From Arthrobacter sp. CAU 1506 (GTDB lineage: Bacteria; Actinomycetota; Actinomycetes; Actinomycetales; Micrococcaceae), in assembly GCF_005047635.1 (NCBI RefSeq), contig NZ_SUKC01000004.1, forward strand, positions 62,001 to 126,000: 64,000 bases of DNA, given 5' to 3'. The translations under genes were made by a program, and so were the position numbers. Positions 1 to 8,661 of the stretch are shown here, in pieces; positions within the stretch are counted from its first letter, which is position 1; every line of letters begins with the position of its first letter. The notes under the pieces are model-generated. The model was given only the letters and a program-made list of their open reading frames with translations, made no database searches and was not told the DNA's origin.

Positions 1-857
1 GCCCCATGCAGACCATGGGCAGCTTCGGCCGCGACTACGGCCTGATCCTGACCCTCCACGACCTGATCTACTACTCGCATCCGAAGCCTCCCGGTTTCCT
101 GCCGAAACCGGTGCAGCTGCTGTGGCGGCTTTACCACAAGGCCTACTGGCCGCAGCGCCTCCTGTTGAACCGTGCGGACACGGTCGCCACGATCAGCCGG
201 ACCACGCAGTCTTTGATGGAACGCCACCGGCTCACCCGCAAGCCCATCCGGATTGTTTCCAACGCTGCCCAGCCGCATGGTGCGCCGCGTGACCCGGCCG
301 GCGCCCGCGACAAGACCCTTCTCTACATGGGCTCATTCATGCCGTACAAGAACGTCGAAACCATCATCGACGCCATGGTCTTGCTGCCGGATTACCAACT
401 TCATCTGCTCAGTCCCATCCGGCCGGATCGGCAGGCTGAATTGGAGGCGCGAGCAGCGGATTCCGGCCGCTTGGTATTCCACAACGGCATTTCCGACGCC
501 GGATACCAGCAACTGCTCCAGCGCACCACCGCGCTGGTCACCCTCTCCCGCGACGAAGGCTTCGGCCTCCCGCTGATCGAGGCCATGGCTGCCGGGACGC
601 CGGTGATCGCCAGCGACATCCCCATCTTCCGCGAGGTAGGCGGCGGTGCGGTCACGCTGGTCGATCCGGACCAACCGGCCGACTTTGCCGCCGCGGTGGC
701 AGCACTGGACCAGCCCGGCACCTTCCGTTCCGTCTCCGAAGCCAGCATCGCGCGGGCTGCCGGCTACGACTGGGACGAATCGGCGCGGCAACTGGTGGCA
801 GCAGCCGAGGAAGTCATCGAGCGACGCCGCCGGGTGGGTGTGAAGAACGCGAGGTAA
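1..857 (+). CDS. Glycosyltransferase family 4 protein, 5' end cut by window edge
   Basis: This is a cytoplasmic GT-B fold glycosyltransferase of the GT4/RfaG type, likely moving a sugar from a nucleotide donor in surface polysaccharide or glycolipid synthesis. The C-terminal donor domain is clear: LLYMGSFMPYKN (about residue 106 from the first Met at base 6) is the usual domain start, and EGFGLPLIEAMAAGTPV (about 184-200) is the EX7E donor-binding motif. About 283 residues are visible, while the family usually has 350-400. The frame is open to base 1, so the N-terminal acceptor domain lies outside the window. The acceptor and sugar cannot be told. It faces the convergent HNH gene and is not part of the core operons that follow. 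Confidence 0.85.
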   Translation, partial: PMQTMGSFGRDYGLILTLHDLIYYSHPKPPGFLPKPVQLLWRLYHKAYWPQRLLLNRADTVATISRTTQSLMERHRLTRKPIRIVSNAAQPHGAPRDPAGARDKTLLYMGSFMPYKNVETIIDAMVLLPDYQLHLLSPIRPDRQAELEARAADSGRLVFHNGISDAGYQQLLQRTTALVTLSRDEGFGLPLIEAMAAGTPVIASDIPIFREVGGGAVTLVDPDQPADFAAAVAALDQPGTFRSVSEASIARAAGYDWDESARQLVAAAEEVIERRRRVGVKNAR

Positions 858-1000
858 GGCGCAAGCCGTCAGGCCGCCGCGATGAACGCCCGGTGAAGCG
901 CGCACGGTGTCCCTGAGCGGTGAAGCTCGGGCCGTGAAGCAATAGTCTGGCCGTCCAGCCAATCACGTACTCAACGGGTGCACGCTGTGAAGGATGGCGG

Positions 1001-2956
1001 CTAGAACGGTGGCGGTGTGAGGTCCGTGGCGATTCCGTTGTGGACGGCGTGTGGTGTGGGCGGATGGGCAGCTTGGTGCTTTCGCCAAGCGTCTTTGAGC
1101 CGTTCGTTCAGGTCGCTGATTTCGTGCCGTTCGAGGATGTCGGCGAGCTCCCCCGGCGGGGTGACCGTGAGCGGATCTGCCGAAGTGCTGTAGGTAAGGC
1201 CGGCTGCAGTAGTCCACTCGATAGTGCCCGGGACCGGTTGGCCTGCCTTCGCGAAGCCCGCAGTCTTCAAGCCGTGGTGGACCTTGCAGAAACAACACAT
1301 GCAGTCGACATCAGTCTTCCCGCCCTTCGAGTAGGCGTGGACATGATCTATTTCGCAGTGTTCAGCCGCCCTGTTGCAGCCGGGCGCCCGACACGTCCGG
1401 TCTCTGGTGCGCAGGAACCGGCGCTGCGCCCTGGTGGGCCGGTACTGTTTGCGGTCGAGCGCGAGCACGGCACCATTGATCGGATCGGTCAGGATTCGTG
1501 TGAAGGATGTCCCATCGCCTACAAGCCGGCGTGCCACATCGGGGGCAATCGGACCGTACCCGTCGAGCTCGGCAGGCTCCTCACCGAGTCCCAGCAGCGT
1601 CAGCGCCGGGACGGTGAGGCTGGCATGTGCGGCGATCCTAGGTCCCGGTTTACCCATCCTCGGCCCCGGTGAAATGCCGGTCAGCAGTAGGTCGGAGAGA
1701 ACATCCGCCCGCAACTGGGTCAGTGTCCGGGACTCCTCGGCGTCCTGTAATGAAATGGCGGTGGACTGGATCCGGTTGAACGCCGCGACCGCTTCCTCTG
1801 CCGGCAGATATGCATTCAGCCAGGCCATGCCGTCCTCGTCCGGATGTAGCTCGATCCGACGGTCCCGGCGCGCTTTGGAATGGCGGACGGTGATCGATTC
1901 GGGGTGTTCCCGCTCGCGCCGCGTCCGGGCGCGGGCTGCAAACTTGGACCGGGTCATAGCGTCCTCGGTCGCGGCCGGCAGCATGACGGCTTCGAAGTCG
2001 GTGCGGGCACCCTCAGGCAATGAACCGGCTTGTTCCACCAGTGCCTCGGCAATTCCGGCACTCGTATCCCCGGCAGACAGGGCCGCCAGCGTGTTGCGAA
2101 AAGGTCCGTGGAGCTTGAGTGCCAACGCGATCTTGTCCTGTGCTGTCCTCCGCGGAAGCCGCAGCGCGTGGGCGGCCTCATCCACCACTGAGGATTCCGC
2201 GTCGTGGCCGCTCGGACGACGCCCTTCCGGTTCGTAGGGCGTGGCCCAGGCGTCTTCCTGACTGTCCAGCGCCTGCAGGTAGAGGGCATTGAGCAGGCTG
2301 AACTTGTGCGCCTCTAGCCACGCCAACGCCTGCCCGGTTTGGACCAGCGCGAAGGCAGCCTCCTCGTAAACCATCAGGGCAGGCTCCTGCCGGCCCACTA
2401 CGTCTAGCAACTCCTGACCGGACAACCGCAACCCGGCACCAGTCCCGCCCGGGCTGGCGTCGGCTGCTGCACCGGAGTCGGCCGCGGCACCGGAGGGAAG
2501 ACCGGCGCCGCCAGCCGAGACATGCGCGCCAGCCAAGTCTCGTACGCGGATCAGTTCAGGAAAATTCGCGTCAGTGGGCCGATCGCAAGATTCGTCGTCA
2601 AAGAACTCCCTCGGCAGCAATCCATTCAGTGGATCCACGCACTGCTGATCCAACGAAGTATTGAGCGACGCTTCCAGCTCCGCCCAGTAGGAATCGGCTT
2701 CTGGCGAGGCATCCCAGCGACCCGACAACCAGTCAGGATCTGGATCCAGGGGAATCCCGTCCACATCAAACGCCTGCACCGCTGCATACCGGCGCGCCAA
2801 CCCCACATGTGGCTCGCCTACGGCGTCGCGTCCGGAACCAGCTTGCGACTGCTCCGCCTGCGACTCGCTGGCAGCCCCCAGGCCGCGGGACGCGCATGGC
2901 ATACTGCCCTGGCCGGGAGTGTCCGGCTCGCGGGATTCCAGCGGTGCGGGTGCCAT
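1001..2956 (-). CDS. DUF222 domain / HNH endonuclease signature protein (13E12 repeat family)
   Basis: This 651-residue protein belongs to the actinobacterial DUF222-HNH family, usually present in several copies per genome. The central part carries the DUF222 helical region and the C-terminus an HNH zinc-finger nuclease fold: CRAPGC (about residue 522), then DH (about 538) and HH. At the position of the central Asn of HNH, usually DN followed by MCCLC in relatives, the sequence reads TDVDCMCCFC, so the Asn is Cys. Nuclease activity is therefore doubtful. The first 150 residues are low-complexity. Its role is unknown; some mycobacterial relatives are induced by DNA damage. The promoter side holds inverted TTCGAAC/GTTCGAA half sites (2981-3019) and a repeat array. 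Confidence 0.85.
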   Translation of the reverse strand: MAPAPLESREPDTPGQGSMPCASRGLGAASESQAEQSQAGSGRDAVGEPHVGLARRYAAVQAFDVDGIPLDPDPDWLSGRWDASPEADSYWAELEASLNTSLDQQCVDPLNGLLPREFFDDESCDRPTDANFPELIRVRDLAGAHVSAGGAGLPSGAAADSGAAADASPGGTGAGLRLSGQELLDVVGRQEPALMVYEEAAFALVQTGQALAWLEAHKFSLLNALYLQALDSQEDAWATPYEPEGRRPSGHDAESSVVDEAAHALRLPRRTAQDKIALALKLHGPFRNTLAALSAGDTSAGIAEALVEQAGSLPEGARTDFEAVMLPAATEDAMTRSKFAARARTRREREHPESITVRHSKARRDRRIELHPDEDGMAWLNAYLPAEEAVAAFNRIQSTAISLQDAEESRTLTQLRADVLSDLLLTGISPGPRMGKPGPRIAAHASLTVPALTLLGLGEEPAELDGYGPIAPDVARRLVGDGTSFTRILTDPINGAVLALDRKQYRPTRAQRRFLRTRDRTCRAPGCNRAAEHCEIDHVHAYSKGGKTDVDCMCCFCKVHHGLKTAGFAKAGQPVPGTIEWTTAAGLTYSTSADPLTVTPPGELADILERHEISDLNERLKDAWRKHQAAHPPTPHAVHNGIATDLTPPPF

Positions 2957-3021
2957 GCACCTATTTTAGTAGAATGTGACTTCGAACACAATAGGTGTGG
3001 TATAGATACTACGTTCGAAAA

Positions 3022-3202
3022 GAAGGTGGGTATCCACTTTAACTGAAGGTGGGCTTCACCCGTCAAAGGTAAGCAACGACTTCATCGAAAGGTGGGCAAT
3101 GGAGATTACGAAGGGTGGGCGACGTCCGTCCAAGAGTGCGCGTGATCGTCATACCAAAAGTGGGCGAGGAACTCGGGAGCAAGCCCGAGTCCGAAAGTAG
3201 GC
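3022..3202. repeat. Array of eight degenerate GAAAGGTGGGC repeats, about 23-base period
   Basis: Copies of a motif close to AAAGGTGGGC occur with cores at about 3025, 3048, 3068, 3091, 3114, 3135, 3159 and 3196. The steps are 23, 20, 23, 23, 21, 24 and 37 bases. The first copy is followed by a near inverted match (AAGGTGG...CCACTTT). Multiple short direct repeats about two helical turns apart are typical of transposase-binding ends, notably in IS21-like elements. No transposase is present nearby. I infer a decayed IS end; a regulator-binding array for the HNH gene is the alternative. Confidence 0.5.
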
Positions 3203-3242
3203 CCCCCATCACGCCCATCTGCACGGGTCCGGGACAAAGCAA

Positions 3243-5543
3243 CTAGAGCAAGTCAACGCCGTCGCAGCGCACCTGCACAGGGTCTGGGACGCGCTTGGCC
3301 GCCAGCGCTGCCTTGCGATGGCGCAACGCCGCCGTCACGGTGGGCCCGTCCTGATAGCTGAAGAACAACAGCAACCGGTGCTCGCCGCCCTCCCCCGGCC
3401 GCGCTTGAAGCTCGCGCAACTGATGCTCACGCAACTGCCCCTCACGCGCCTGCCCCTCACGCGACGGTAGCTCAACCGGGCCGACGGTGCGCAGACTGCC
3501 TGCGAGTTCAAAGTCCGCCATAAACGCTTCGATCCCTGACGCCTTGCCGGTCAGGGCGGCAATCCGGACCGCGGGCGGCAGCTGGAGTTCGCGGCGCAAC
3601 TGCATCTCCCGGGCCGCGGCGCCCGCGGGGTCCCAGCGGACCAATGGAGCCACCACCGTGTCCTGGTCGGCCGTGACCACCACCAGCCCTCCTTCCGAGG
3701 AAGGCTGGACAAGTGATGCGGCACGGAACCAGCGCCGCAGCACGTCTTCCGGCGTCCGCAGGGACTCGCGACTGAGCATCGAGTTTCCGTCCAGCAGCAG
3801 CGCCGCGGCGTAGCCGCCGGGGGCTACCGGCTCAGCACCCGGCGTGGCCACGACCAGGGCCTTCTTCGACTCCACAACGGACTTGATGTGATCCCCGGAC
3901 GACGACACCACGGTGGCGCCGGGAAACGCCCGCCCAAGCTCCTCCGCCGTCCGCAGGGCACCGATCGCCGAGGCGCGGAGCCGCTGCGATCCGCATTCCG
4001 GGCAGGAGCAGTGCGTGGCGAGCCTGCCACACCAGCGGCATGCCGGCACCGCGCTGCGGCCCGATTGCGCCAGCGGCCCGTTGCAGTCAGTGCACCGCGC
4101 CGGCGTGCGGCAGTCTTGGCAGGACAACGCCGGTGAAAACCCGGTCCGCGCCACCTGCACCAGCACGGGCCCGCGTTCCAGCCCTTCCTTGGCTGCCAGC
4201 CACGCGGCGTGCGGCAAACGCGCCTGCCGAAGCATCGGATCGCGTTCCTGTTGGAACGAATCAGCTGTGTTCAGGATGCGTGGAGCGGCTTTCCGCAGGA
4301 AAGGCCGGGAGGACGTGAGCGCCGATGCCCAACCGCTCTCGACCAGCCGCTGCGCTTCGCCGCTGCGCGAGACCCCGGCAAACAGTGCCGCACAGCCGAT
4401 CTGGGCCGTCCGCAGCAGCAACACTTCGCGCGCATGCTGGTAGGGGGCTCGTTGCTCGATCAGGAGGTCATCGCCGTCGTCCCACAGAGCAACCAGGCCA
4501 AGATCCTGCACCGGTGCATAGGCCGCTGAGCGAGTCCCGACCGCCACGGAAACCTCGCCGTGCAGCAGCCGCAGGTAGTTGCGGTAGCGGGGCGTCGGGC
4601 CGTCCTCGGCGGTCAACCGCACGTACTGGTCTGCGCCCAGTACCTGTTGCAGTTCTGCTTCCAGGCTCGCCAGGTCCTTTGCGTCTGGAACAACGACGAC
4701 GGCGCCGCGCCCGCTCTGCCGAACGCTGGCGACGGCGTGGGCTACTTGTGCGGACCACGACGCCGGGCCGTAGGACTTATGGCTGGCCAGGACCGCGCGC
4801 GGCGCTGCACCAGCTGCCAGCTGGGCCAGGAAGTTCCCCGCCCCTTCGTAGCCGGCATAGGCGTCGGCCGCCCCCGGTGACGGCTCGGGCGAACCGGTGC
4901 CATCGGCAGGCTGTGGATGGGGTCCGGCGGTCTCCCATTCCGAGGCGTAGGGATCCGGGCTTGCGACGGTCGGCGCACCGTCGGCTTCCGAAGGCTCAGC
5001 CGGAGCTCCGGCCAGGGCCGCGTCTGGCTCCCGAGCGGCGAATTCCTTGTCGGCCTTCGCCTCCGGAGCCCCCGCCGGCGCCGTGCCCAAGGCCGCTTCA
5101 GGTTCCCTGGTGGCGAATTCCTTCTCCACTTTCGCCACGCGGGCGGGGATGGCTGCGCGCAGCACGTCGCTGACGTTGCCGGCGTAGCGCTCCGCCACCG
5201 CGGTGGCCAACTGCAGCAGTTCGTCGCTGAGCACCGGCTGTGCCGAGACGACTTTGGCCAAGGGGGCCAGCTTGACCCCTTCCGGCGCTTCCGACGTCCG
5301 GCGGGTGATGAACCCGCTCATCTCCTGGCCGCCGAAGCGGGCTTTGACCCGCGCGCCGGGAACGGCCTCGGCGTCAAGAGTTTCCGGCACCAGGTAGTCG
5401 AAGATGCGGTCGAGATGCGGCAGCGACGTTTCGATCAGCACCCGGGCCACCGGGTTGGTGGCGGCCGCCGGCGACGTACCGGGAGCCTTCTTCGGCGCGC
5501 CGAAGCCTTGCAGCAGGCTCAGCTGATGCGGATCAGAGCCCAT
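3243..5543 (-). CDS. priA: Primosomal protein N' (PriA), helicase motifs degenerate
   Basis: PriA-like replication restart protein, 766 residues. The N-terminal 3'-binding domain (about 30-130, FDYLVPETL, VKARFGGQEMSGFI) and the zinc-binding insert (about 478-517, paired Cys CQDC, CTDC, CRWC, CPEC) are kept. The ATPase core is not: the P-loop position reads KSYGPASWSAQ (about 265) with no GKT, and the DEEH box reads LWDDGDDLL (about 356). Loss of helicase activity is known for actinobacterial PriA, so the role is probably structural loading at stalled forks. Residues about 150-210 are an Ala/Glu/Pro-rich insert with an internal duplication, and there is a second REGQ/REHQ repeat near the C-terminus. 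It starts 5 bases from the metK stop, so the two are probably cotranscribed. Confidence 0.93.
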   Translation of the reverse strand: MGSDPHQLSLLQGFGAPKKAPGTSPAAATNPVARVLIETSLPHLDRIFDYLVPETLDAEAVPGARVKARFGGQEMSGFITRRTSEAPEGVKLAPLAKVVSAQPVLSDELLQLATAVAERYAGNVSDVLRAAIPARVAKVEKEFATREPEAALGTAPAGAPEAKADKEFAAREPDAALAGAPAEPSEADGAPTVASPDPYASEWETAGPHPQPADGTGSPEPSPGAADAYAGYEGAGNFLAQLAAGAAPRAVLASHKSYGPASWSAQVAHAVASVRQSGRGAVVVVPDAKDLASLEAELQQVLGADQYVRLTAEDGPTPRYRNYLRLLHGEVSVAVGTRSAAYAPVQDLGLVALWDDGDDLLIEQRAPYQHAREVLLLRTAQIGCAALFAGVSRSGEAQRLVESGWASALTSSRPFLRKAAPRILNTADSFQQERDPMLRQARLPHAAWLAAKEGLERGPVLVQVARTGFSPALSCQDCRTPARCTDCNGPLAQSGRSAVPACRWCGRLATHCSCPECGSQRLRASAIGALRTAEELGRAFPGATVVSSSGDHIKSVVESKKALVVATPGAEPVAPGGYAAALLLDGNSMLSRESLRTPEDVLRRWFRAASLVQPSSEGGLVVVTADQDTVVAPLVRWDPAGAAAREMQLRRELQLPPAVRIAALTGKASGIEAFMADFELAGSLRTVGPVELPSREGQAREGQLREHQLRELQARPGEGGEHRLLLFFSYQDGPTVTAALRHRKAALAAKRVPDPVQVRCDGVDLL

Positions 5544-5548
5544 CGGGC

Positions 5549-6760
5549 TCAGGCGTTGAAGTAGCTGCGCAGTGCGTCGGCGCGGTCGGTCCGCTCCCAG
5601 GTGAAGTCCGGAATTTCGCGGCCGAAGTGGCCGTGCGCTGCCGTCTGCTTGTAGATCGGCCGCTTGAGCTGCAGGTCGCTGATGATGCCCAGCGGGCGCA
5701 GGTCGAACACTTCGTTGATGGCCTGGCCAATACGCGCGGGATCCACCGTCTCGGTCCCGAAGGTCTCCACGTAGATGCCCACCGGCCGGGCCATGCCGAT
5801 GGCGTAGGCAATCTGGATCTCGGCGCGCCGCGCCAGACCGGCGGCCACCACGTTCTTGGCTACCCAGCGCATGGCATAGGCGGCCGAGCGGTCCACCTTC
5901 GACGGGTCCTTGCCCGAGAAGGCACCGCCGCCGTGCCGGGCCATACCGCCGTAGGTGTCCACGATGATCTTGCGTCCGGTCAGTCCGGCGTCGCCCACCG
6001 GTCCCCCGATCACGAAGTCGCCGCCCGGGTTGAGGATGTGGCGAACGTCGGTGGTGTCCAGGGAACTGGCCGCGAGCACGGGGTCGATCACATGCGTAGC
6101 CAGATCGGCACGCAGGTGGCCCAGGTCCACGCCGGCTTCGTGCTGGCTGGAGATCACCACGGAGTTGACGGAGATGGGCTTATCGCCGTCGTAGCCGACG
6201 GTCACCTGGGTCTTGCCGTCCGGACGCAGGTACGGCATGGTCCCGTTCTTCCGGACCTCGGTCAGCCGCTCGGACAGTCTGTGGGCCAGCCAGATCGGGG
6301 CGGGCATCAGCACGTCTGTCTCATCGCTGGCATAGCCGAACATGATGCCCTGGTCGCCGGCGCCCTGGGCGTCGCGCTCGTCCAGTCCGGTGCCCTCGCG
6401 GCTTTCGAAGGAGTTGAAGACACCGGAGGCGATCTCCGGCGACTGCTGGCCGATGGAGACGGAGACGCCGCAGCGGGCGCCGTCGAAGCCCTTGTCCGAG
6501 GAGTTGTAGCCGATCTCCAGGATGGTGTCCCGGACGATCTGCGGAATTTCCACGTAGCCCTGGGTGGTGACCTCGCCGGCCACGTGCACCAGGCCGGTGG
6601 TCGTCAGTGTCTCGACCGCCACCCGGGAATCGGGGTCCACACGCAGCAGCGCGTCGAGGATGGCGTCGGAAATCTGGTCGCAGATCTTATCCGGATGGCC
6701 TTCAGTCACCGACTCGGACGTGAAGAGCCGCAGATTGCTGTCAGAAGAAGTCACAGACAT
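5549..6760 (-). CDS. metK: S-adenosylmethionine synthase
   Basis: Makes S-adenosylmethionine from methionine and ATP in the cytoplasm. The 403 residues match the family length. Signature motifs are all present: [13 protein letters not shown] (about 21), [12 protein letters not shown] (about 133) and the glycine-rich phosphate loop [16 protein letters not shown] (about 277). The ATG is preceded by AAGTAAGGT. It lies between coaBC (210 bases upstream, separated by a small tandem repeat) and priA (5 bases downstream). I looked for a SAM riboswitch in the upstream gap and did not recognise one. Confidence 0.97.
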   Translation of the reverse strand: MSVTSSDSNLRLFTSESVTEGHPDKICDQISDAILDALLRVDPDSRVAVETLTTTGLVHVAGEVTTQGYVEIPQIVRDTILEIGYNSSDKGFDGARCGVSVSIGQQSPEIASGVFNSFESREGTGLDERDAQGAGDQGIMFGYASDETDVLMPAPIWLAHRLSERLTEVRKNGTMPYLRPDGKTQVTVGYDGDKPISVNSVVISSQHEAGVDLGHLRADLATHVIDPVLAASSLDTTDVRHILNPGGDFVIGGPVGDAGLTGRKIIVDTYGGMARHGGGAFSGKDPSKVDRSAAYAMRWVAKNVVAAGLARRAEIQIAYAIGMARPVGIYVETFGTETVDPARIGQAINEVFDLRPLGIISDLQLKRPIYKQTAAHGHFGREIPDFTWERTDRADALRSYFNA

Positions 6761-6870
6761 ACCTTACTTGCTGGCGGGGACCGCCACGGAACTGTTGACA
6801 CGGCCCGAGCGCGCCGGTCATGGGACGAAACAGTGGGACATCAGGTGCACGGACGTCGGGGCTGGCAACC

Positions 6871-6973
6871 TCAGGACTGGTGCGCTGTGTTGGCTCTGGC
6901 CGCGCGGGCGTCGGCAGACGTCAGGACTGGCGCTGCCGTGTTGCCCCTGCCCGCGGGCGTCGGCAGACGTCAG
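6871..6973. repeat. Two-unit tandem repeat, period 49-50 bases, abutting the coaBC stop
   Basis: Two units beginning TCAGGACTGG (6871 and 6921), followed by a third partial copy at 6970, make a tandem array. A 22-base stretch (6903-6924 and 6952-6973, core GCGTCGGCAGACGTCAG) is identical in both. The last bases of the array include the coaBC stop codon. It looks like a local slippage duplication in the coaBC-metK gap. No stable terminator hairpin with a T-run was seen in it. Confidence 0.8.
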
Positions 6974-8325
6974 CTCGAGAGTTCGGTGACGATGCGCTTG
7001 ATGACCACGGCGGCGGCGCTGTCCTTGCTGCCGCGGTGCGTCTGCGGTTCGGCGCCGCTGCGTGCCAGCACGGTGATCTCGGTATCGTCCTGGCCGAACA
7101 CCAGGTCGCGGCCCACGCGGTTGAGCACCAGGAGGTCACAACCCTTGCGTTCCAGCTTGCTGCGCGCGTAGTCCAGCACGTTTCCGCGGTCGTCGCCGGT
7201 CTCGGCCGCGAAGCCAATAATCAGCGGCGTGCCGGCGGTGCCGCGCTGCTGCACGATCTCCACCAGGATGTCCGGGTTCCGGACCAGCGTGATGACCGGG
7301 TCCTCGGCGTCGTCGCGTTTCTTGATCTTGCTGTCAGTCACTTCGGACGGCCGGAAGTCGGCCACTGCCGCGGCCATAATCACGACGTCGGAGCGCGCCG
7401 CTGCTTCAAGCGTCGCCTCGCGGAGGTCCAGCGCGGTCTCCACCGTGCTGGACTTGATCCCGTCGGGGATGGCGACTTCAAGGTGGGCGGCAATCAGTTC
7501 GACCTCGGCCCCGGCGGCGGCTGCGGCCCGTGCCAGCGCGACGCCCTGTTTGCCGGACGACCGGTTGCCCAGGAAACGCACCGGGTCCAGCGGCTCGCGG
7601 GTGCCGCCCACGGTGATGAGCACCCGTTTGCCGGCCAGCGGGCCCGGTTCCGCAGCGGCGGCGTCCGAAACCGCCTCGGCAGCGCCCTCAGCAGAGCCGG
7701 AAGCAGCTGCCTCAGGCGCGGTTACCGCTGACGTTCCCCGCTGGGTGGCGAGGGACGCTGCGGGATCTGGCACCGCCGTCGGACGCTGTTTCAAGGTTCC
7801 GTCAGCGAGTCCGCCGGTAATGAACGCGTAGATGTCCGCCGGTTCGGGCAGTCGTCCGGGGCCGGTGTCCTTGCCGGTCAGCCGGCCGACGGCCGGGTCC
7901 ATGACGGTGCTGCCGCGGCTGCGCAAAGTGGCCACGTTCGCCACGGTGGCCGGGTGCTGCCACATCTCGGTGTGCATGGCCGGCACAAAGACCACCGGTG
8001 CGGTGGCCACCAGCAGCGTGTTGGTCAGCAGGTCGCCGGCCAACCCGGCCGCGGCGCGGGCGAGCAGATCCGCGGTGGCCGGACAGACCACCACCAGATC
8101 GGCTTCCTGGCCCAGCCGGACATGATTCACCGACTCCACGTCGTCGAACACGCTGTTGCTGACCGGGTTCCCGGAAAGGGCTTCCCAGGTGGCGCGGCCT
8201 ACGAACTTCTCGGCGGCGTCGGTCGGCATCACAGTGACGTCGTGGCCGGCTTCCTTAAAGAGCCGGAGCAGGGATGCCGATTTGTAGGCGGCGATCCCGC
8301 CGCCTACGCCCAAAATGATCCGCAT
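6970..8325 (-). CDS. coaBC: Bifunctional phosphopantothenoylcysteine decarboxylase / phosphopantothenate-cysteine ligase
   Basis: Carries out two coenzyme A steps: CTP-dependent joining of cysteine to 4'-phosphopantothenate (CoaB half) and FMN-dependent decarboxylation (CoaC half). The N-terminal flavoprotein half starts GVGGGIAAYKSASLLR and has PAMHTEMW (about 120), the actinobacterial form of the PAMN motif with His for Asn. The CoaB half starts at about 235 (VLITVGGTREPLDPVRFLGN) and contains NPDILVEIV. An Ala-rich linker of about 45 residues (about 190-235) joins the halves and is longer than usual. It sits 29 bases after rpoZ in a gmk-rpoZ-coaBC-metK run. Confidence 0.95.
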   Translation of the reverse strand: MRIILGVGGGIAAYKSASLLRLFKEAGHDVTVMPTDAAEKFVGRATWEALSGNPVSNSVFDDVESVNHVRLGQEADLVVVCPATADLLARAAAGLAGDLLTNTLLVATAPVVFVPAMHTEMWQHPATVANVATLRSRGSTVMDPAVGRLTGKDTGPGRLPEPADIYAFITGGLADGTLKQRPTAVPDPAASLATQRGTSAVTAPEAAASGSAEGAAEAVSDAAAAEPGPLAGKRVLITVGGTREPLDPVRFLGNRSSGKQGVALARAAAAAGAEVELIAAHLEVAIPDGIKSSTVETALDLREATLEAAARSDVVIMAAAVADFRPSEVTDSKIKKRDDAEDPVITLVRNPDILVEIVQQRGTAGTPLIIGFAAETGDDRGNVLDYARSKLERKGCDLLVLNRVGRDLVFGQDDTEITVLARSGAEPQTHRGSKDSAAAVVIKRIVTELSS

Positions 8326-8354
8326 GCCTGCCCCGGTGTTAGACGCTGGTGAAG

Positions 8355-8618
8355 TTACTCTGCGACCTTCTCAACGGGCTTGCTGACCAGCAGGCCCTCG
8401 TTGATCTCGCGCAGTGCGATGGACAGCGGCTTCTCGTTCAGCTTGGTGTCCACCAGCGGGCCGACGTACTCGAACAGGCCTTCGTGCAGCTGCGAGTAGT
8501 AGGCGTTGATCTGGCGGGCACGCTTGGCACCGTAAATCACCAGCGCGTACTTCGAATCCGCAGCTTCCAGCAGGGAGTCGATCGGCGGGTTGATGATGCC
8601 TTCGAGGTTGGTCGACAC
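8355..8618 (-). CDS. rpoZ: DNA-directed RNA polymerase omega subunit
   Basis: Small omega subunit that helps fold and hold the beta' subunit of RNA polymerase. I place the start at the GTG at 8618 ([19 protein letters not shown], the standard actinobacterial N-terminus), giving 87 residues. It is preceded by a good ribosome site, TTGGAGATTTT. A longer frame from 8654 adds 12 unconserved residues and has no such site. The core [20 protein letters not shown] is the omega signature. It follows gmk by about 40 bases and precedes coaBC, the usual order in actinobacteria. Confidence 0.95.
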   Translation of the reverse strand: MSTNLEGIINPPIDSLLEAADSKYALVIYGAKRARQINAYYSQLHEGLFEYVGPLVDTKLNEKPLSIALREINEGLLVSKPVEKVAE

Positions 8619-8661
8619 AAAATCTCCAATTTGTTCCGGAACAATTTCTTCCAAGACCTGC

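Noticed and set aside
2981-3019. Canonical LexA box at the HNH promoter
   Set aside because: Half sites TTCGAAC and GTTCGAA are 25 bases apart instead of 4, and neither has a matching half at the right distance. Kept only as a finding of inverted half sites.
6761-6900. SAM riboswitch upstream of metK
   Set aside because: The gap has no recognisable SAM-I to SAM-IV core or paired helices by eye.
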